A stretch of 64,000 nt of DNA from Bacteroidia bacterium (GTDB lineage Bacteria > Bacteroidota > Bacteroidia > Cytophagales > Cyclobacteriaceae): positions 1-64,000 of the forward strand of contig JAUIAO010000007.1 of NCBI GenBank assembly GCA_030425425.1. The letters run 5' to 3'. This document shows positions 8,594 through 16,825 of this stretch, piece after piece; position 1 is the stretch's first letter; each line of letters opens with the position of its first letter. The position numbers and the translations under genes were made by a program. Below the pieces are notes generated by a model. The model had not been told where the DNA came from. It made no database searches and saw nothing but the letters and a program-made list of their open reading frames with translations.

Positions 8594-9577
8594 TCAGGTT
8601 AATTTGTTGGAAAGGTCCTTTAAAATCATTTCAGCATGCACCCGTGAGTTTTCAATAAACCAAATGTTGGTCTTCAGCCCTCCACAAATCACTCCGGCCA
8701 GATAGACATTTGGCACATTCGTCTCCATTGTTTTATCATCATAAGCGGGAGTTTTGAAGGGGTCATCGCCAATATTCACACCTATTGACTCCAGAAACTT
8801 GAAATCCGGCTGATAACCAGTCATCGCCAATACAAAATCGTTTGGGATAGTGATCTCGCCTTCCGGTGTTTTTATTTCAATCGCTTTTTCTGTTATTCGT
8901 GTAATGCTCGAATTGAAATAGGCTTTAATTGAACCCTCTTTTATTCTATTCTCAATGTCTGGCCTCACCCAGTATTTCACCCTGGGGTTAATTTCCGGCT
9001 CCCGAATCACCATTGTAACTTCCTTTGCTCCCTTACGGAATGTCTCCAGCGCCACATCCACAGAGGAGTTTGCCGCACCTACCACTGCCACATTCATGTC
9101 GAAATAAGGGTGTGGCTCGTCATAATAGTGTTTTACTTTAGGCAACTCCTCGCCCGGGATATTGAGCAAATAAGGAAGGTCATAAAAGCCAGTCGCTATG
9201 ATGATAGCTTTAGCCTGATATTCCTTTTTTGAAGTAACTATCCTGAATTGCGCCTCACCTAGTTTCTCTACGCTTTCTACATTTTCATACAACCTGGTAT
9301 TCAGCTGTTTTGAAGTAGCTACTCTCCTAAAATACTCCAATGCCTCCGCCCGTGTTGGTTTTGGGTTATGCGATATGAACGGAATATCCCCAATCTCCAA
9401 TCGATCAGAGGTGGAGAAGAAAGTCATGTTTTGAGGATAATTATATATCGAGTTGACAAGGCAGCCTTTATCTACAATAACATGGCTATATCCAGCTTTC
9501 TGAGCTTCTATTCCACATGCAAGACCAATTGGCCCTGCTCCAATGATCAATATATCTGTTGATTCTTTCATTTCCAT
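8594..9577 (-). CDS. ypdA: YpdA-like FAD/NAD(P)-dependent bacillithiol-disulfide reductase
   Basis: 327 residues. FAD-binding GAGPIGLACGIEA is near residue 13, and a second nucleotide motif VVGAANSSVDVALE is near 160, as in YpdA/Bdr, which reduces bacillithiol disulfide with NADPH. Length and the ending GGLKTNIWFIENSRVHAEMI match that family. It lacks the CxxC of thioredoxin reductases. Cytoplasmic. Bacillithiol is made by some Bacteroidota, so the assignment is plausible, but no bacillithiol synthesis gene is in the window. Start: two Met codons at the N-terminus (MEMKES); either works. Confidence 0.85.
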   Translation of the reverse strand: MEMKESTDILIIGAGPIGLACGIEAQKAGYSHVIVDKGCLVNSIYNYPQNMTFFSTSDRLEIGDIPFISHNPKPTRAEALEYFRRVATSKQLNTRLYENVESVEKLGEAQFRIVTSKKEYQAKAIIIATGFYDLPYLLNIPGEELPKVKHYYDEPHPYFDMNVAVVGAANSSVDVALETFRKGAKEVTMVIREPEINPRVKYWVRPDIENRIKEGSIKAYFNSSITRITEKAIEIKTPEGEITIPNDFVLAMTGYQPDFKFLESIGVNIGDDPFKTPAYDDKTMETNVPNVYLAGVICGGLKTNIWFIENSRVHAEMILKDLSNKLT

Positions 9578-9788
9578 TCTATATTCACGTCTCGTGTTTT
9601 ACGCTTACGCCGGTTGCAAAAGTAAAAACTCAAGTATAATAGGTTCTGTTCTCATGCTTTTTCTGACCGGTTTTATGAGTAATAGTTGTCTTAGGTGAAA
9701 ATTCAATGAAAACAAGATTTGAAAATGTTGTCATTGGATCAACTCCTTCGGTTCAATATTCTATAATTTTATCGTTGATTCTTTAGAT

Positions 9789-10877
9789 ATGATTTCGAGA
9801 CACTTTTTATTCACAATATTTTTTCTGACAATTTTTGGCGTTTCTGCTCAAGTAGAAGTAATCAACATAGGTGGTGTGGGCTATGTATCGCTTACAGATC
9901 AACTACCAGAAAACCTGACATCTGAAAGATCGATTGTGATCATTTCAATGCCCACAAAAAATAAAGGAGGCTATGAAGTAAGGGGAGATTGGAAAACGCT
10001 AGCCAAAAAAGTACATGGCTCAATCAGGCAAATTGGTATAGATGCTATTGCATATGTTTATGAGGATGACCTTAATGCCGGACCAGAAGTCACCAGTGCT
10101 TACTTGAAGCTTTTCAAAGTTCGGCAAGTAGAAAACCTCGTTTATTTCCAGGTAAATGGCAACTATCCCAATGAAAGCTATAAACTCATAATAAGTAAAT
10201 ACGACCCTGAACATTTTATCAAAAGTGGACAAGTAGCTTGGAGGGCCACTCACAATCAATTAGACAGACTCATGGTTACTCTGGGCCGTCAGGTACTTAG
10301 ACAAGACCTGGATAGAAGTAACTTCCTGATTCCTGAAATTCCAGATTTTGTGAAAGACATCAAAGTGTTTGACGGTACTTTGTTAGAAACGTTCCCTAGC
10401 AGATTATACTCTCAAAAGTTGGCCGTTGTGGCATTTCAGAAAGTGCAGGTGGAAGAACCCAATGAAATCATTGATGCTTACAACCAGACGGTAGAAATCA
10501 AAAACAATATTCTGGCTGAAATCATGAAATCTTACAAGTTCAAATATGAAATAGTGGAAGAAACCAATGAGGACAAACTTTACGATGCGGGATTTCAGTA
10601 TGCCCTCATTCCTCTGAGTAGTACCGGTCGTTCTATTAAGGAGATATTGAATTACAAAACCCAAAACGCAGAGACTCACTATATTTCTGAAGCCAAAGGA
10701 GTAAATGGCAAGGACTTGTTGAAAAAAATCCCCGTAAATGCCAATGTCACTAAGTATTACATCAAACAGACCATCGTGAAAGATGTGCATACGGGCATCG
10801 CCTGGGATGCGGATGTCTCCTGGGAAAAAGCGCTGCAGAATTTTCTTGGTCACCTCAAGGAAGATTTTGATAAATAA
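9789..10877 (+). CDS. exported protein of unknown function
   Basis: 362 residues with signal peptide MISRHFLFTIFFLTIFGVSAQ. The mature part looks alpha/beta. It has SLTDQLPENLTSERSIVIISMP early on, then YEVRGDWKTLAKKVHGSIRQIGIDAIAYVYEDDL, a Rossmann-like alternation. No cysteines beyond the signal and no motif I recognise. Its TAA overlaps the ATG of the next gene (TAATG), so it is co-translated with the arylamine N-acetyltransferase, an odd pairing of exported and cytoplasmic proteins. Function unknown. Confidence 0.78.
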   Translation: MISRHFLFTIFFLTIFGVSAQVEVINIGGVGYVSLTDQLPENLTSERSIVIISMPTKNKGGYEVRGDWKTLAKKVHGSIRQIGIDAIAYVYEDDLNAGPEVTSAYLKLFKVRQVENLVYFQVNGNYPNESYKLIISKYDPEHFIKSGQVAWRATHNQLDRLMVTLGRQVLRQDLDRSNFLIPEIPDFVKDIKVFDGTLLETFPSRLYSQKLAVVAFQKVQVEEPNEIIDAYNQTVEIKNNILAEIMKSYKFKYEIVEETNEDKLYDAGFQYALIPLSSTGRSIKEILNYKTQNAETHYISEAKGVNGKDLLKKIPVNANVTKYYIKQTIVKDVHTGIAWDADVSWEKALQNFLGHLKEDFDK

Positions 10878-11683
10878 TGAATTTTCACCCTGAAGGAAAT
10901 CGACCAAAACTAACTGCTTTGGATGCTGGTGCTTATTTGAAAAGAATCTACATGGAGGTCACAAAACCTTCCAGACAATTCCTAAAAGACCTTCATTTTC
11001 AGCATTTACTCCACATCCCTTTCGAAAATCTGGATATTCATTACAACCGACCAATCATTCTCGACTACCAGAAAATTTTTAAAAAGATAATACTAGGAAA
11101 TAGGGGAGGCTTCTGCTATGAATTGAACGGACTTTTTTATCACCTGCTTTCACAGCTGGGTTTTGAAGTGATGATCACATCTGCCCGACCTTTTGAAAAT
11201 GGAAAATTAGCTCCGGAATTTGATCACATGATCGTCATAGTCAAATATGAAAGAGAACTTTTCCTCTGTGATGTTGGCTTTGGCGAATTAATGCGGTTTC
11301 CTAAACGAATTGTGCTCAATGAACCACAGCTTGATTATACTTCCTACTTCCGACTGGTCAAAAACCCGGATGATGAGTGGATTCTACAAAAGTCTAAGGA
11401 CAATCATCTATACGAATCTGTTTATCAGTTTGATCTTAGGCCAAGGCAACTCATAGAGTTTTTGCCGAGATGCGACTTTCATCAGCAGTCGATCGATTCT
11501 CATTTCCGAAACGGAAAACTGATTACTCAACTTTTTCCTAACGGAAGAATTACGTTGACCAACCGTGAATTAAAAACAAACCTCTCAGGAGAAATAGAAG
11601 TGAAAAAGATTATGAATGAAGATGAGTTTCTGTATCATCTACAAGAAAATTTTGGAATCTCAAGCACTGAACTATTCCAATAG
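10877..11683 (+). CDS. nat: arylamine N-acetyltransferase
   Basis: 268 residues, family length. The catalytic triad is visible: Cys80 in RGGFCYELN, His117 in EFDHMIV and Asp132 in CDVGFG. The N-terminal FENLDIHYNRPI motif is also typical. Transfers acetyl from acetyl-CoA to arylamines/hydrazines. In the cytoplasm. Translationally coupled to the exported protein upstream. It overlaps the convergent next gene by 12 bp at the 3' end. Well supported as an active enzyme; physiological substrate unknown. Confidence 0.93.
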   Translation: MNFHPEGNRPKLTALDAGAYLKRIYMEVTKPSRQFLKDLHFQHLLHIPFENLDIHYNRPIILDYQKIFKKIILGNRGGFCYELNGLFYHLLSQLGFEVMITSARPFENGKLAPEFDHMIVIVKYERELFLCDVGFGELMRFPKRIVLNEPQLDYTSYFRLVKNPDDEWILQKSKDNHLYESVYQFDLRPRQLIEFLPRCDFHQQSIDSHFRNGKLITQLFPNGRITLTNRELKTNLSGEIEVKKIMNEDEFLYHLQENFGISSTELFQ

Positions 11684-12520
11684 GAGTTTGACTAATTGTT
11701 CACTTGATTCTTGGTAGAATCGCTCGAGTTTTTCTTGTTGACTTCCCTCATAGATGTGCTTGGATAACAACACCGCGCCTGTCCAGTCTTCACTCATCCA
11801 GATCGCGTTGCTAGAAAGTTTAGAACATTTCTCTGTATCCACATTTGGCCAGGTACTTACATAAAAGTACGGGTTTTCGAATGTCTTATCTCCGGGCGAC
11901 ATACCATACGCAATTCTGGTATTGGTCTCATAATCCCCGGTTTCTTTGAGGGTTATTTCAAGAGAAATATCAAATCGATTCGGCCATATATATATTTCAG
12001 CTCCTTCATGTTTTTCTTTGATTTTCCTCAGCGTTACATAGGTGTTGTGATAAAACTTGGAAAACTCTGTAAGTGCTCTCTTTGATGAGATCTGAAAAGG
12101 GTCTCCCTGTTGTACCGGATGATCGGGAATTTTATAAGGGAGATTAAGGGTAAGGTTAGAAGCATCCAGCCCATATTTTCCAATCTGTTCTTCCAACCAG
12201 ATCATGAGCTGGGGATATGTTTTTCCTTCCAGTTTAAATGAAGCAAGGGTGTTTACTTTCCGATCTACCAGGAAAACTTCAAATGTTTCCAGACTCAGGG
12301 AGCTTCTAAACGAGGTGTTGCCTGTTACCCAACTTCCAGCCATTCTACTAAGAGCCGGTACCCAAATCATACGTGAATTAAAATCACGAGGATGAACAGG
12401 TGAAAACTTACGACCTACAGACGCCACATTCTGAATTGCTTGGTGCACCATAGACTTTGTCTGCCTGATATCTTCAGGGTCTAGTTGCTGCATCGGTTTC
12501 CAATCGAATGTATCCATCAT
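11672..12520 (-). CDS. protein of unknown function
   Basis: 282 residues, no signal peptide or membrane segment, so cytoplasmic. It has a conserved look (WVPALSRMAGSWV, IYIWPNRFDISLEITL, YFYVSTWPNVDTEKCSKL, AIWMSEDWTGAVLLSKHIYEG), and the tryptophan-rich C-terminal half is unusual. It vaguely recalls DUF5996-like proteins, where similar length and a WP.RFD.. pattern occur, but I cannot confirm that. The gene starts directly downstream of the TerB-like gene's terminator, so its promoter must overlap that hairpin. Its 3' end overlaps nat by 12 bp. Confidence 0.75.
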   Translation of the reverse strand: MMDTFDWKPMQQLDPEDIRQTKSMVHQAIQNVASVGRKFSPVHPRDFNSRMIWVPALSRMAGSWVTGNTSFRSSLSLETFEVFLVDRKVNTLASFKLEGKTYPQLMIWLEEQIGKYGLDASNLTLNLPYKIPDHPVQQGDPFQISSKRALTEFSKFYHNTYVTLRKIKEKHEGAEIYIWPNRFDISLEITLKETGDYETNTRIAYGMSPGDKTFENPYFYVSTWPNVDTEKCSKLSSNAIWMSEDWTGAVLLSKHIYEGSQQEKLERFYQESSEQLVKLLLE

Positions 12521-12544
12521 AAAAAAAGGCTCATCGGAGCCTTT
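12521..12544 (-). terminator. intrinsic terminator after TerB-like gene
   Basis: On the minus strand AAAGGCTC-CGAT-GAGCCTTT is followed by a T-run (12527-12521). The stem is 8 bp with a 4-nt loop. It ends just before the ATG of the next minus-strand gene. Confidence 0.8.
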
Positions 12545-12549
12545 ATGAA

Positions 12550-12945
12550 TTAATGTTGAAATTTCATTACCTGTCGTTTCAAGGATTCTCTATTGGACGT
12601 AATCGATGGGTCCGTGAATACCCTCGAACTAATCTTAGCAATTACGCTTTTCTTGAATCCTAATTTTTCTGCCAGCTCTTCGCAATATTTGATTTCACTC
12701 AGATAAACCTGACTATCAATTTTCATTAGTTGCACGATGTTGTACAAATACTCAAAACGGTCGTCTTCTGTCATTGTTGAGAGTGGTGGCAAAGGTTCCG
12801 GGTTATCTACCAAATGCATCACTTCCTCTTCTGTAATTCCATTGGCTTTGCCCAGCATCATAATGAGAGCTTTTTCTTCTCCAGCAAAATCACCATCGAT
12901 TTTAGCTAATTGAATAAGGGCACTTAATTGTGATTTTATACTCAT
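12550..12945 (-). CDS. TerB-like protein
   Basis: 131 residues, all helical, with the TerB-like pattern. An N-terminal acidic repeat (ALIQLAKIDGDFAGEEKALI) is followed by a second one (LMKIDSQVYLSEIKYCEELAEKLGF). In TerB these acidic clusters bind metal. Cytoplasmic. It is a paralogue of the next gene upstream (12996) and of the one at 22272; the three share MK.D..V...E..YC...A.KLG. These small TerB-like proteins are common in Bacteroidota and have no defined role; no tellurite gene is nearby. Confidence 0.82.
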   Translation of the reverse strand: MSIKSQLSALIQLAKIDGDFAGEEKALIMMLGKANGITEEEVMHLVDNPEPLPPLSTMTEDDRFEYLYNIVQLMKIDSQVYLSEIKYCEELAEKLGFKKSVIAKISSRVFTDPSITSNRESLKRQVMKFQH

Positions 12946-12995
12946 GATCGGTCGGTCAGTTTAGTGATAATTCTTAATCTGATTTATTGTTATGT

Positions 12996-13409
12996 CTATA
13001 TCTCTAGCTTTTTGGCAATTTTAACTAATAGTTCTCTGTTGCCTGTAATGGACGGGTCAGAATAAATCCTGCTGGACAATTTCTTAACCACTTTTTTATT
13101 GAAGCCTAGTTTTTGAGCCAACTCTTCGCAATACTTAATCTCGCTCAAGAATACTTTGCTATCTATTTTCATTAATTGGATAATGTCGATCAAATATTCA
13201 AACTTTTCATCAAAGCTCAAGGCTGTAAATGAGATCTCTTCATTTTCTTTATTCGACAAGTTCGATTTGATCAGTTCATCAATCTCCTGTTCCGCCACAC
13301 CATGTGCTTTCCCAATTCCATAAATAAGCCTTTTTTCTTCGGGGTTAAAGTTTTGATCAGAAATAGCCAATTGTATTAAGGCAGTGAGATGTGTTTTGAA
13401 ATTATCCAT
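12996..13409 (-). CDS. TerB-like protein
   Basis: 137 residues from the ATG at 13409. An upstream ATG at 13433 adds eight residues that the paralogues lack. Same two acidic repeats as its neighbour (ALIQLAISDQNFNPEEKRLI and LMKIDSKVFLSEIKYCEELAQKLGF) and a shared ending SDPSITGNRELL. The pair at 12550 and 12996 is a tandem duplication: the C-terminal halves are much more alike than the middle. 50 bp separate the two genes, so they are probably co-transcribed. Confidence 0.82.
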   Translation of the reverse strand: MDNFKTHLTALIQLAISDQNFNPEEKRLIYGIGKAHGVAEQEIDELIKSNLSNKENEEISFTALSFDEKFEYLIDIIQLMKIDSKVFLSEIKYCEELAQKLGFNKKVVKKLSSRIYSDPSITGNRELLVKIAKKLEI

Positions 13410-13464
13410 AAGCGATGGTTTTAGTGAATTCAATTTAAGACATTAATCTCAAAATTCATCATGA

Positions 13465-14226
13465 CTAGTGCATATAACTACCCGCATTTACGTCAAATGT
13501 TGATCCTGTAGAGTGGTCCACCATACCACTGGCAATAAAAGTAACCAATGGCGCCAAATCTTTGGGTTCGGTGAGTCGCTCCAGTGCCACATCGCTTTTA
13601 GTATGGTCTTCGCCATACATTTCTACAAATTCCTGTGCCATGTCGGTTCTTACAAAACCAGGAGCAACCACAAAAGCTTTGATACCATCTTTGCCATAAG
13701 CACGAGCTATTGATTTTGTAATGGACACCAATCCTGCCTTACTCGCCGCATATGCCAGGTATTCAGCTTGATCCCCTCTGAAAGCCGCTCTGCTACTTAT
13801 ATTGATAATTCTTCCCGCTGATTTTCTTTTCAGAAAGTGATCTACCGCCATTTTGCACAAAATAGCCGAAGAAGTAAGGTTTACTGTCATAGTAGTATCC
13901 CAGGCATTCTGCCAGTCTTCTTCCGGAGACTGGATGGGAGCCGGTATAGCAATGCCGGCATTATTGATCAAAACTTCTATACTACCCATTTCCAAAATAA
14001 TCCGATCAAACAAGTTTGCAGCCTCTTTTGGTTGGGACAGGTCTGCCTGAAAGGCTTTGGATTCATTGCCTAATATATGGGCCAGATTTTCTGCTTCACG
14101 CACATTTTTATTGTAATGAATGGCAATAGTAGCTCCTGCTTCAGCTAGTTTAGTCGCGATCGCTTTACCGATCCCGCGACTGGCTCCGGTCACCAAAACG
14201 TTCAAGCCTGAAAGATTGATATACAT
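13465..14226 (-). CDS. SDR family oxidoreductase
   Basis: 253 residues. The NAD(P)-binding motif TGASRGIG is near residue 13 and NNAG near 88. The catalytic Ser of NISSRAAF and the YAASK tetrad pair (Tyr and Lys near 158-162) are present. PGFVRTDMA and a C-terminal STFDVNAGSYMH complete a classical short-chain dehydrogenase, closest to 3-oxoacyl-ACP reductase / glucose dehydrogenase-like enzymes. The substrate cannot be read from sequence. It has its own unit, with a 55-bp gap to the TerB pair downstream. Confidence 0.92.
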   Translation of the reverse strand: MYINLSGLNVLVTGASRGIGKAIATKLAEAGATIAIHYNKNVREAENLAHILGNESKAFQADLSQPKEAANLFDRIILEMGSIEVLINNAGIAIPAPIQSPEEDWQNAWDTTMTVNLTSSAILCKMAVDHFLKRKSAGRIINISSRAAFRGDQAEYLAYAASKAGLVSITKSIARAYGKDGIKAFVVAPGFVRTDMAQEFVEMYGEDHTKSDVALERLTEPKDLAPLVTFIASGMVDHSTGSTFDVNAGSYMH

Positions 14227-14554
14227 AGGTTAAGTCGTATAAAATGATCTATTGGCAAATTAAGCAATGTCTGATACATTCAAATCTCATATAACCTCAG
14301 TAATGAATATTTCTTTTTGTTCCACTATGATTAATTGACATCTGAATACTGCGCAATATCTCCTCAGTATGATCAACTACCTCGAGGCAGAGCCATCGAG
14401 GTAGTTGATTGGTTTTTCTTTGCAAACATTATTTCTCTCGATAGGGTCGGGGAATAAAACCCACTGGTGGGATTAAAATTATTTTAGCTCAGCTAAATCC
14501 TATAATTTAGCGAAATCAGCTTTGGGTAATTCCAAGACCTAAAAATTTCTCGTA
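14227..14554. other. intergenic region with repeat and no gene
   Basis: This 328-bp gap holds copy B of repeat family 1 (14373-14474). It is followed by AT-rich sequence with a small palindrome around TTTAGCT/AGCTAAA (14484-14498), which probably includes the promoter of the antiporter gene. No reading frame of note. Confidence 0.7.
14373..14474. repeat. intergenic repeat family 1, copy B
   Basis: It starts with a perfect 13-bp stem, TCAACTACCTCGA (14373-14385) and TCGAGGTAGTTGA (14396-14408), around the loop GGCAGAGCCA. The rest ends in GGGGAATAAAACCCAC and GGTGGGATT, shared with copy A at 8470. A short inverted relic lies at 40406-40434. Confidence 0.85.
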
Positions 14555-15754
14555 ATGGGCATTATTATACCGCTAATTCTCATCACTATTTCTTGTTTGG
14601 TAATTTGGCGAGCAGGTGATGGTTTTATGACAGCATCTGAATACATCGGAAGAAATCTCTCTGATGGAGTGAGAGGTGCAACCATCAATGCAATTGCCAG
14701 TTCTATGCCTGAGGTATTTACTTCCCTTTTCTTCCTCTTTATTTTAAAAGATGCAGATGGTTTTTCTGGTGGTATAGGGACTACTGCTGGTTCTGCTATT
14801 TTCAATAGTATGGTTATACCGGCTGTCGCTGTATTGGGGGTAATTGGAATGGGTCTTACCAAGACAGTGAAAGTATCCAAAAAAGTGATGCTTCGTGATG
14901 GCATCAGCCTCCTAATAGCCGAAATGATTTTCATCGTACTTATCAGCGGATCCACTTTGTACTGGTACCATGGAATGTTGCTGATGCTTGTATACGTGGT
15001 TTACATTGTATACATGTTTTGGTCCATGGATAAATCTGAGCGAGAGGAAATGCTGGAAGAAAGCCATGTCGATACTGATGAATTAGATCATTTGGAAGAC
15101 CGAAAACATAAAAGCTTTTTTTGGGGTCTTATTACATTGGATCTCGAGCGCGTTTTTGTAGGCACTAAAAAATTATCTGACAATACTGCATGGCCTTTGC
15201 TGATAGGATCTACAGTTGCGATCGCTGCAGTTTGCTATCTGTTGGTCTTGGCTTGCGAATGGATCGGTTTGGAGACTTACACCGTACCATTTCTCGGAGA
15301 ATTTCATGGTTTGGGAATTCCCGTAATGTTTGTTGCGCTAATCTTAGCTTCTGCTGCCTCTAGTTTTCCAGATACTATGATATCACTCAAAGATGCTCAA
15401 AAAGGTCAGTATGACGATGCTATTTCAAATGCTTTAGGAAGTAACATTTTCGACATCTGTTTTGCTTTAGGTTTTCCGCTTTTCATTTTTACCATGATCA
15501 ATGGACCCATTCAAATGTCACCAGAGATCGTAGAGTTGAGTAGTGAATTAAGGTTTTTGCTTTGGTTACTTACTGCTTTAGTCCTGATCATATTCATCAT
15601 TGGAAGTCATTTTGGAAAGATAAAATCGTACATTCTCCTTTCTCTCTATTTTATGTTTGTGTTATACATAGTTGGAAGAGGAGCTGATAATGAATTCACG
15701 AATCAAATAGCCGAATGGCTTGTTTCCGTTGTAAAGTGGTTTAGGGTTGCATAA
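14555..15754 (+). CDS. Ca2+/cation antiporter (CaCA family)
   Basis: 399 residues with about ten membrane segments and the two inverted alpha repeats. Alpha-1 has AIASSMPEVFTSLFF (about 46-60). Alpha-2 has ASAASSFPDTMISL and NALGSNIFDICFALG (about 263-308). The acidic residues there coordinate the cation. A charged cytosolic loop (about 155-195, DKSEREEMLEESH) separates the halves, as in NCX/YrbG-type exchangers. It exchanges Na+ or H+ against Ca2+ at the inner membrane; which ion pair is not decided. Downstream at 15838 lies a very small membrane protein in the same direction. Confidence 0.9.
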   Translation: MGIIIPLILITISCLVIWRAGDGFMTASEYIGRNLSDGVRGATINAIASSMPEVFTSLFFLFILKDADGFSGGIGTTAGSAIFNSMVIPAVAVLGVIGMGLTKTVKVSKKVMLRDGISLLIAEMIFIVLISGSTLYWYHGMLLMLVYVVYIVYMFWSMDKSEREEMLEESHVDTDELDHLEDRKHKSFFWGLITLDLERVFVGTKKLSDNTAWPLLIGSTVAIAAVCYLLVLACEWIGLETYTVPFLGEFHGLGIPVMFVALILASAASSFPDTMISLKDAQKGQYDDAISNALGSNIFDICFALGFPLFIFTMINGPIQMSPEIVELSSELRFLLWLLTALVLIIFIIGSHFGKIKSYILLSLYFMFVLYIVGRGADNEFTNQIAEWLVSVVKWFRVA

Positions 15755-15837
15755 AGTTTCTTTTTTTGGAGCATTCGTGTTTTGATTTCTACTTTTGTAC
15801 GGAAACCATTTTATATTCGCATTAAAATATTTTGATA

Positions 15838-15969
15838 ATGGACATTACTAATCCTGCAGTTACAGACGGTGTAAATCTTTTCGTAAACATAGTTGTTGCA
15901 CTCATTGCTTTTGGTGCGGCAGTATCTCTCATCGATTTTAGAAAAGAAGCTCAAAAAGAGCAGGACTAA
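15838..15969 (+). CDS. 43-residue membrane protein
   Basis: A short frame ATG-TAA encodes MDITNPAVTDGVNLF, then one hydrophobic helix (VNIVVALIAFGAAVSLI), then a charged tail DFRKEAQKEQD. Composition and layout are typical of a real single-pass small protein, N-out or N-in not decided. It follows the antiporter by 83 bp. Its TAA is followed in the same frame by the phosphatase coding region, with no start codon between. It could be a partner of the antiporter or a membrane anchor for the phosphatase (inference). Confidence 0.6.
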   Translation: MDITNPAVTDGVNLFVNIVVALIAFGAAVSLIDFRKEAQKEQD

Positions 15970-16653
15970 ATCATCACGCATATACCCCAGGGTCTTACCA
16001 TAACTTCTCATGCGGAAAGGCAATTTGTCATTTCCGATATCCATGGTTGTTACCGTACTTTTCAAAGATTAATTAAAAAAGTAAATCTGGACCTTAATAA
16101 AGATCAGCTGTTCCTGCTTGGGGATTATGTTAATAAAGGGCCTCGATCGATTGACACTTTAGAGTTACTACTGGAATTAAGTGCTAAATCGAATTTTTTT
16201 CCATTACTCGGAAATCATGATCTTCTTCTACTTGATGCTTTGAGCACCAACGTTTATCCCGAAACTCTTCGAGAATTTCAATTTCTTCAAGATTCAAAAA
16301 AAAGGAAGTATTTAAAATTTCTGCAGTCTCTTCCTTCATACTATGTTTTGGAAGAATATATACTAGTACATGCTGGCTTCAATTTTGATTCTGAAGATTT
16401 TTTCGAAAACCAAGAAGAGTTACTAAATATCAGAGATTTCGAATATGATCAGGAAAAGGCAGGAGATAGATGCATCATTCATGGGCACAACCCCAAGTCA
16501 TTAAAAGAGATCATTGCAGCTATTAAATCAAAAAATAACATTATCCCTTTAGATAATGGATGTGTTTATGATGGACAGAGATCAGAAATGGGCAAGCTGT
16601 TGTGTTTTGAACTAAACAGCCAACAGCTATTTTGGGAAGAAAACTGTGACTAA
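15970..16653 (+). CDS. PPP-type serine/threonine phosphatase-like metallophosphoesterase, start codon not found
   Basis: The frame is open from the TAA at 15967-15969. Every metal motif is present: SDIHGCY (16033-16053), GDYVNKGP, LLGNHD, LVHAGF and IHGHNP. This is a complete PPP/ApaH-like domain that dephosphorylates protein or nucleotide substrates. Yet between 15970 and the first motif there is no ATG, GTG or TTG in frame. The only ATG (16010) is in another frame, which stops after 20 codons. The first in-frame ATG, at 16240, would drop the first three metal motifs. Explanations: an ATC/ATA start coupled to the small gene upstream, a recent 1-2 base frameshift just after 16010 (ATG CGG AAA then QFVISDIHG), or readthrough of the TAA. 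The 5' end given is the furthest possible. Confidence 0.7.
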   Translation: MITHIPQGLTITSHAERQFVISDIHGCYRTFQRLIKKVNLDLNKDQLFLLGDYVNKGPRSIDTLELLLELSAKSNFFPLLGNHDLLLLDALSTNVYPETLREFQFLQDSKKRKYLKFLQSLPSYYVLEEYILVHAGFNFDSEDFFENQEELLNIRDFEYDQEKAGDRCIIHGHNPKSLKEIIAAIKSKNNIIPLDNGCVYDGQRSEMGKLLCFELNSQQLFWEENCD

Positions 16654-16656
16654 AGA

Positions 16657-16761
16657 TTATACGTGATCTCTTTTGTGATCGCTTACTTTCTCATTCGGAA
16701 TGATAAATGAGAAAACAATTGCCATTACAAACAGAACGATAATTAAAATGAGCATTGCCAT
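16657..16761 (-). CDS. 34-residue membrane protein
   Basis: The frame encodes MAMLILIIVLFVMAIVFSFII followed by a polar tail PNEKVSDHKRDHV. It has one membrane helix and a basic/acidic cytoplasmic end. It lies between the phosphatase (convergent, 3 bp) and gdhA (same strand, 64 bp upstream), so it could be read from the gdhA transcript or its own. Too short for family assignment; coding is supported by the coherent helix-plus-tail design only. Confidence 0.5.
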   Translation of the reverse strand: MAMLILIIVLFVMAIVFSFIIPNEKVSDHKRDHV

Positions 16762-16825
16762 GATTTGCGCGTTTTTCTCGCAAATATAATAGTCCTTTCA
16801 GCTTTATCCTCGATTAATAAAATTT

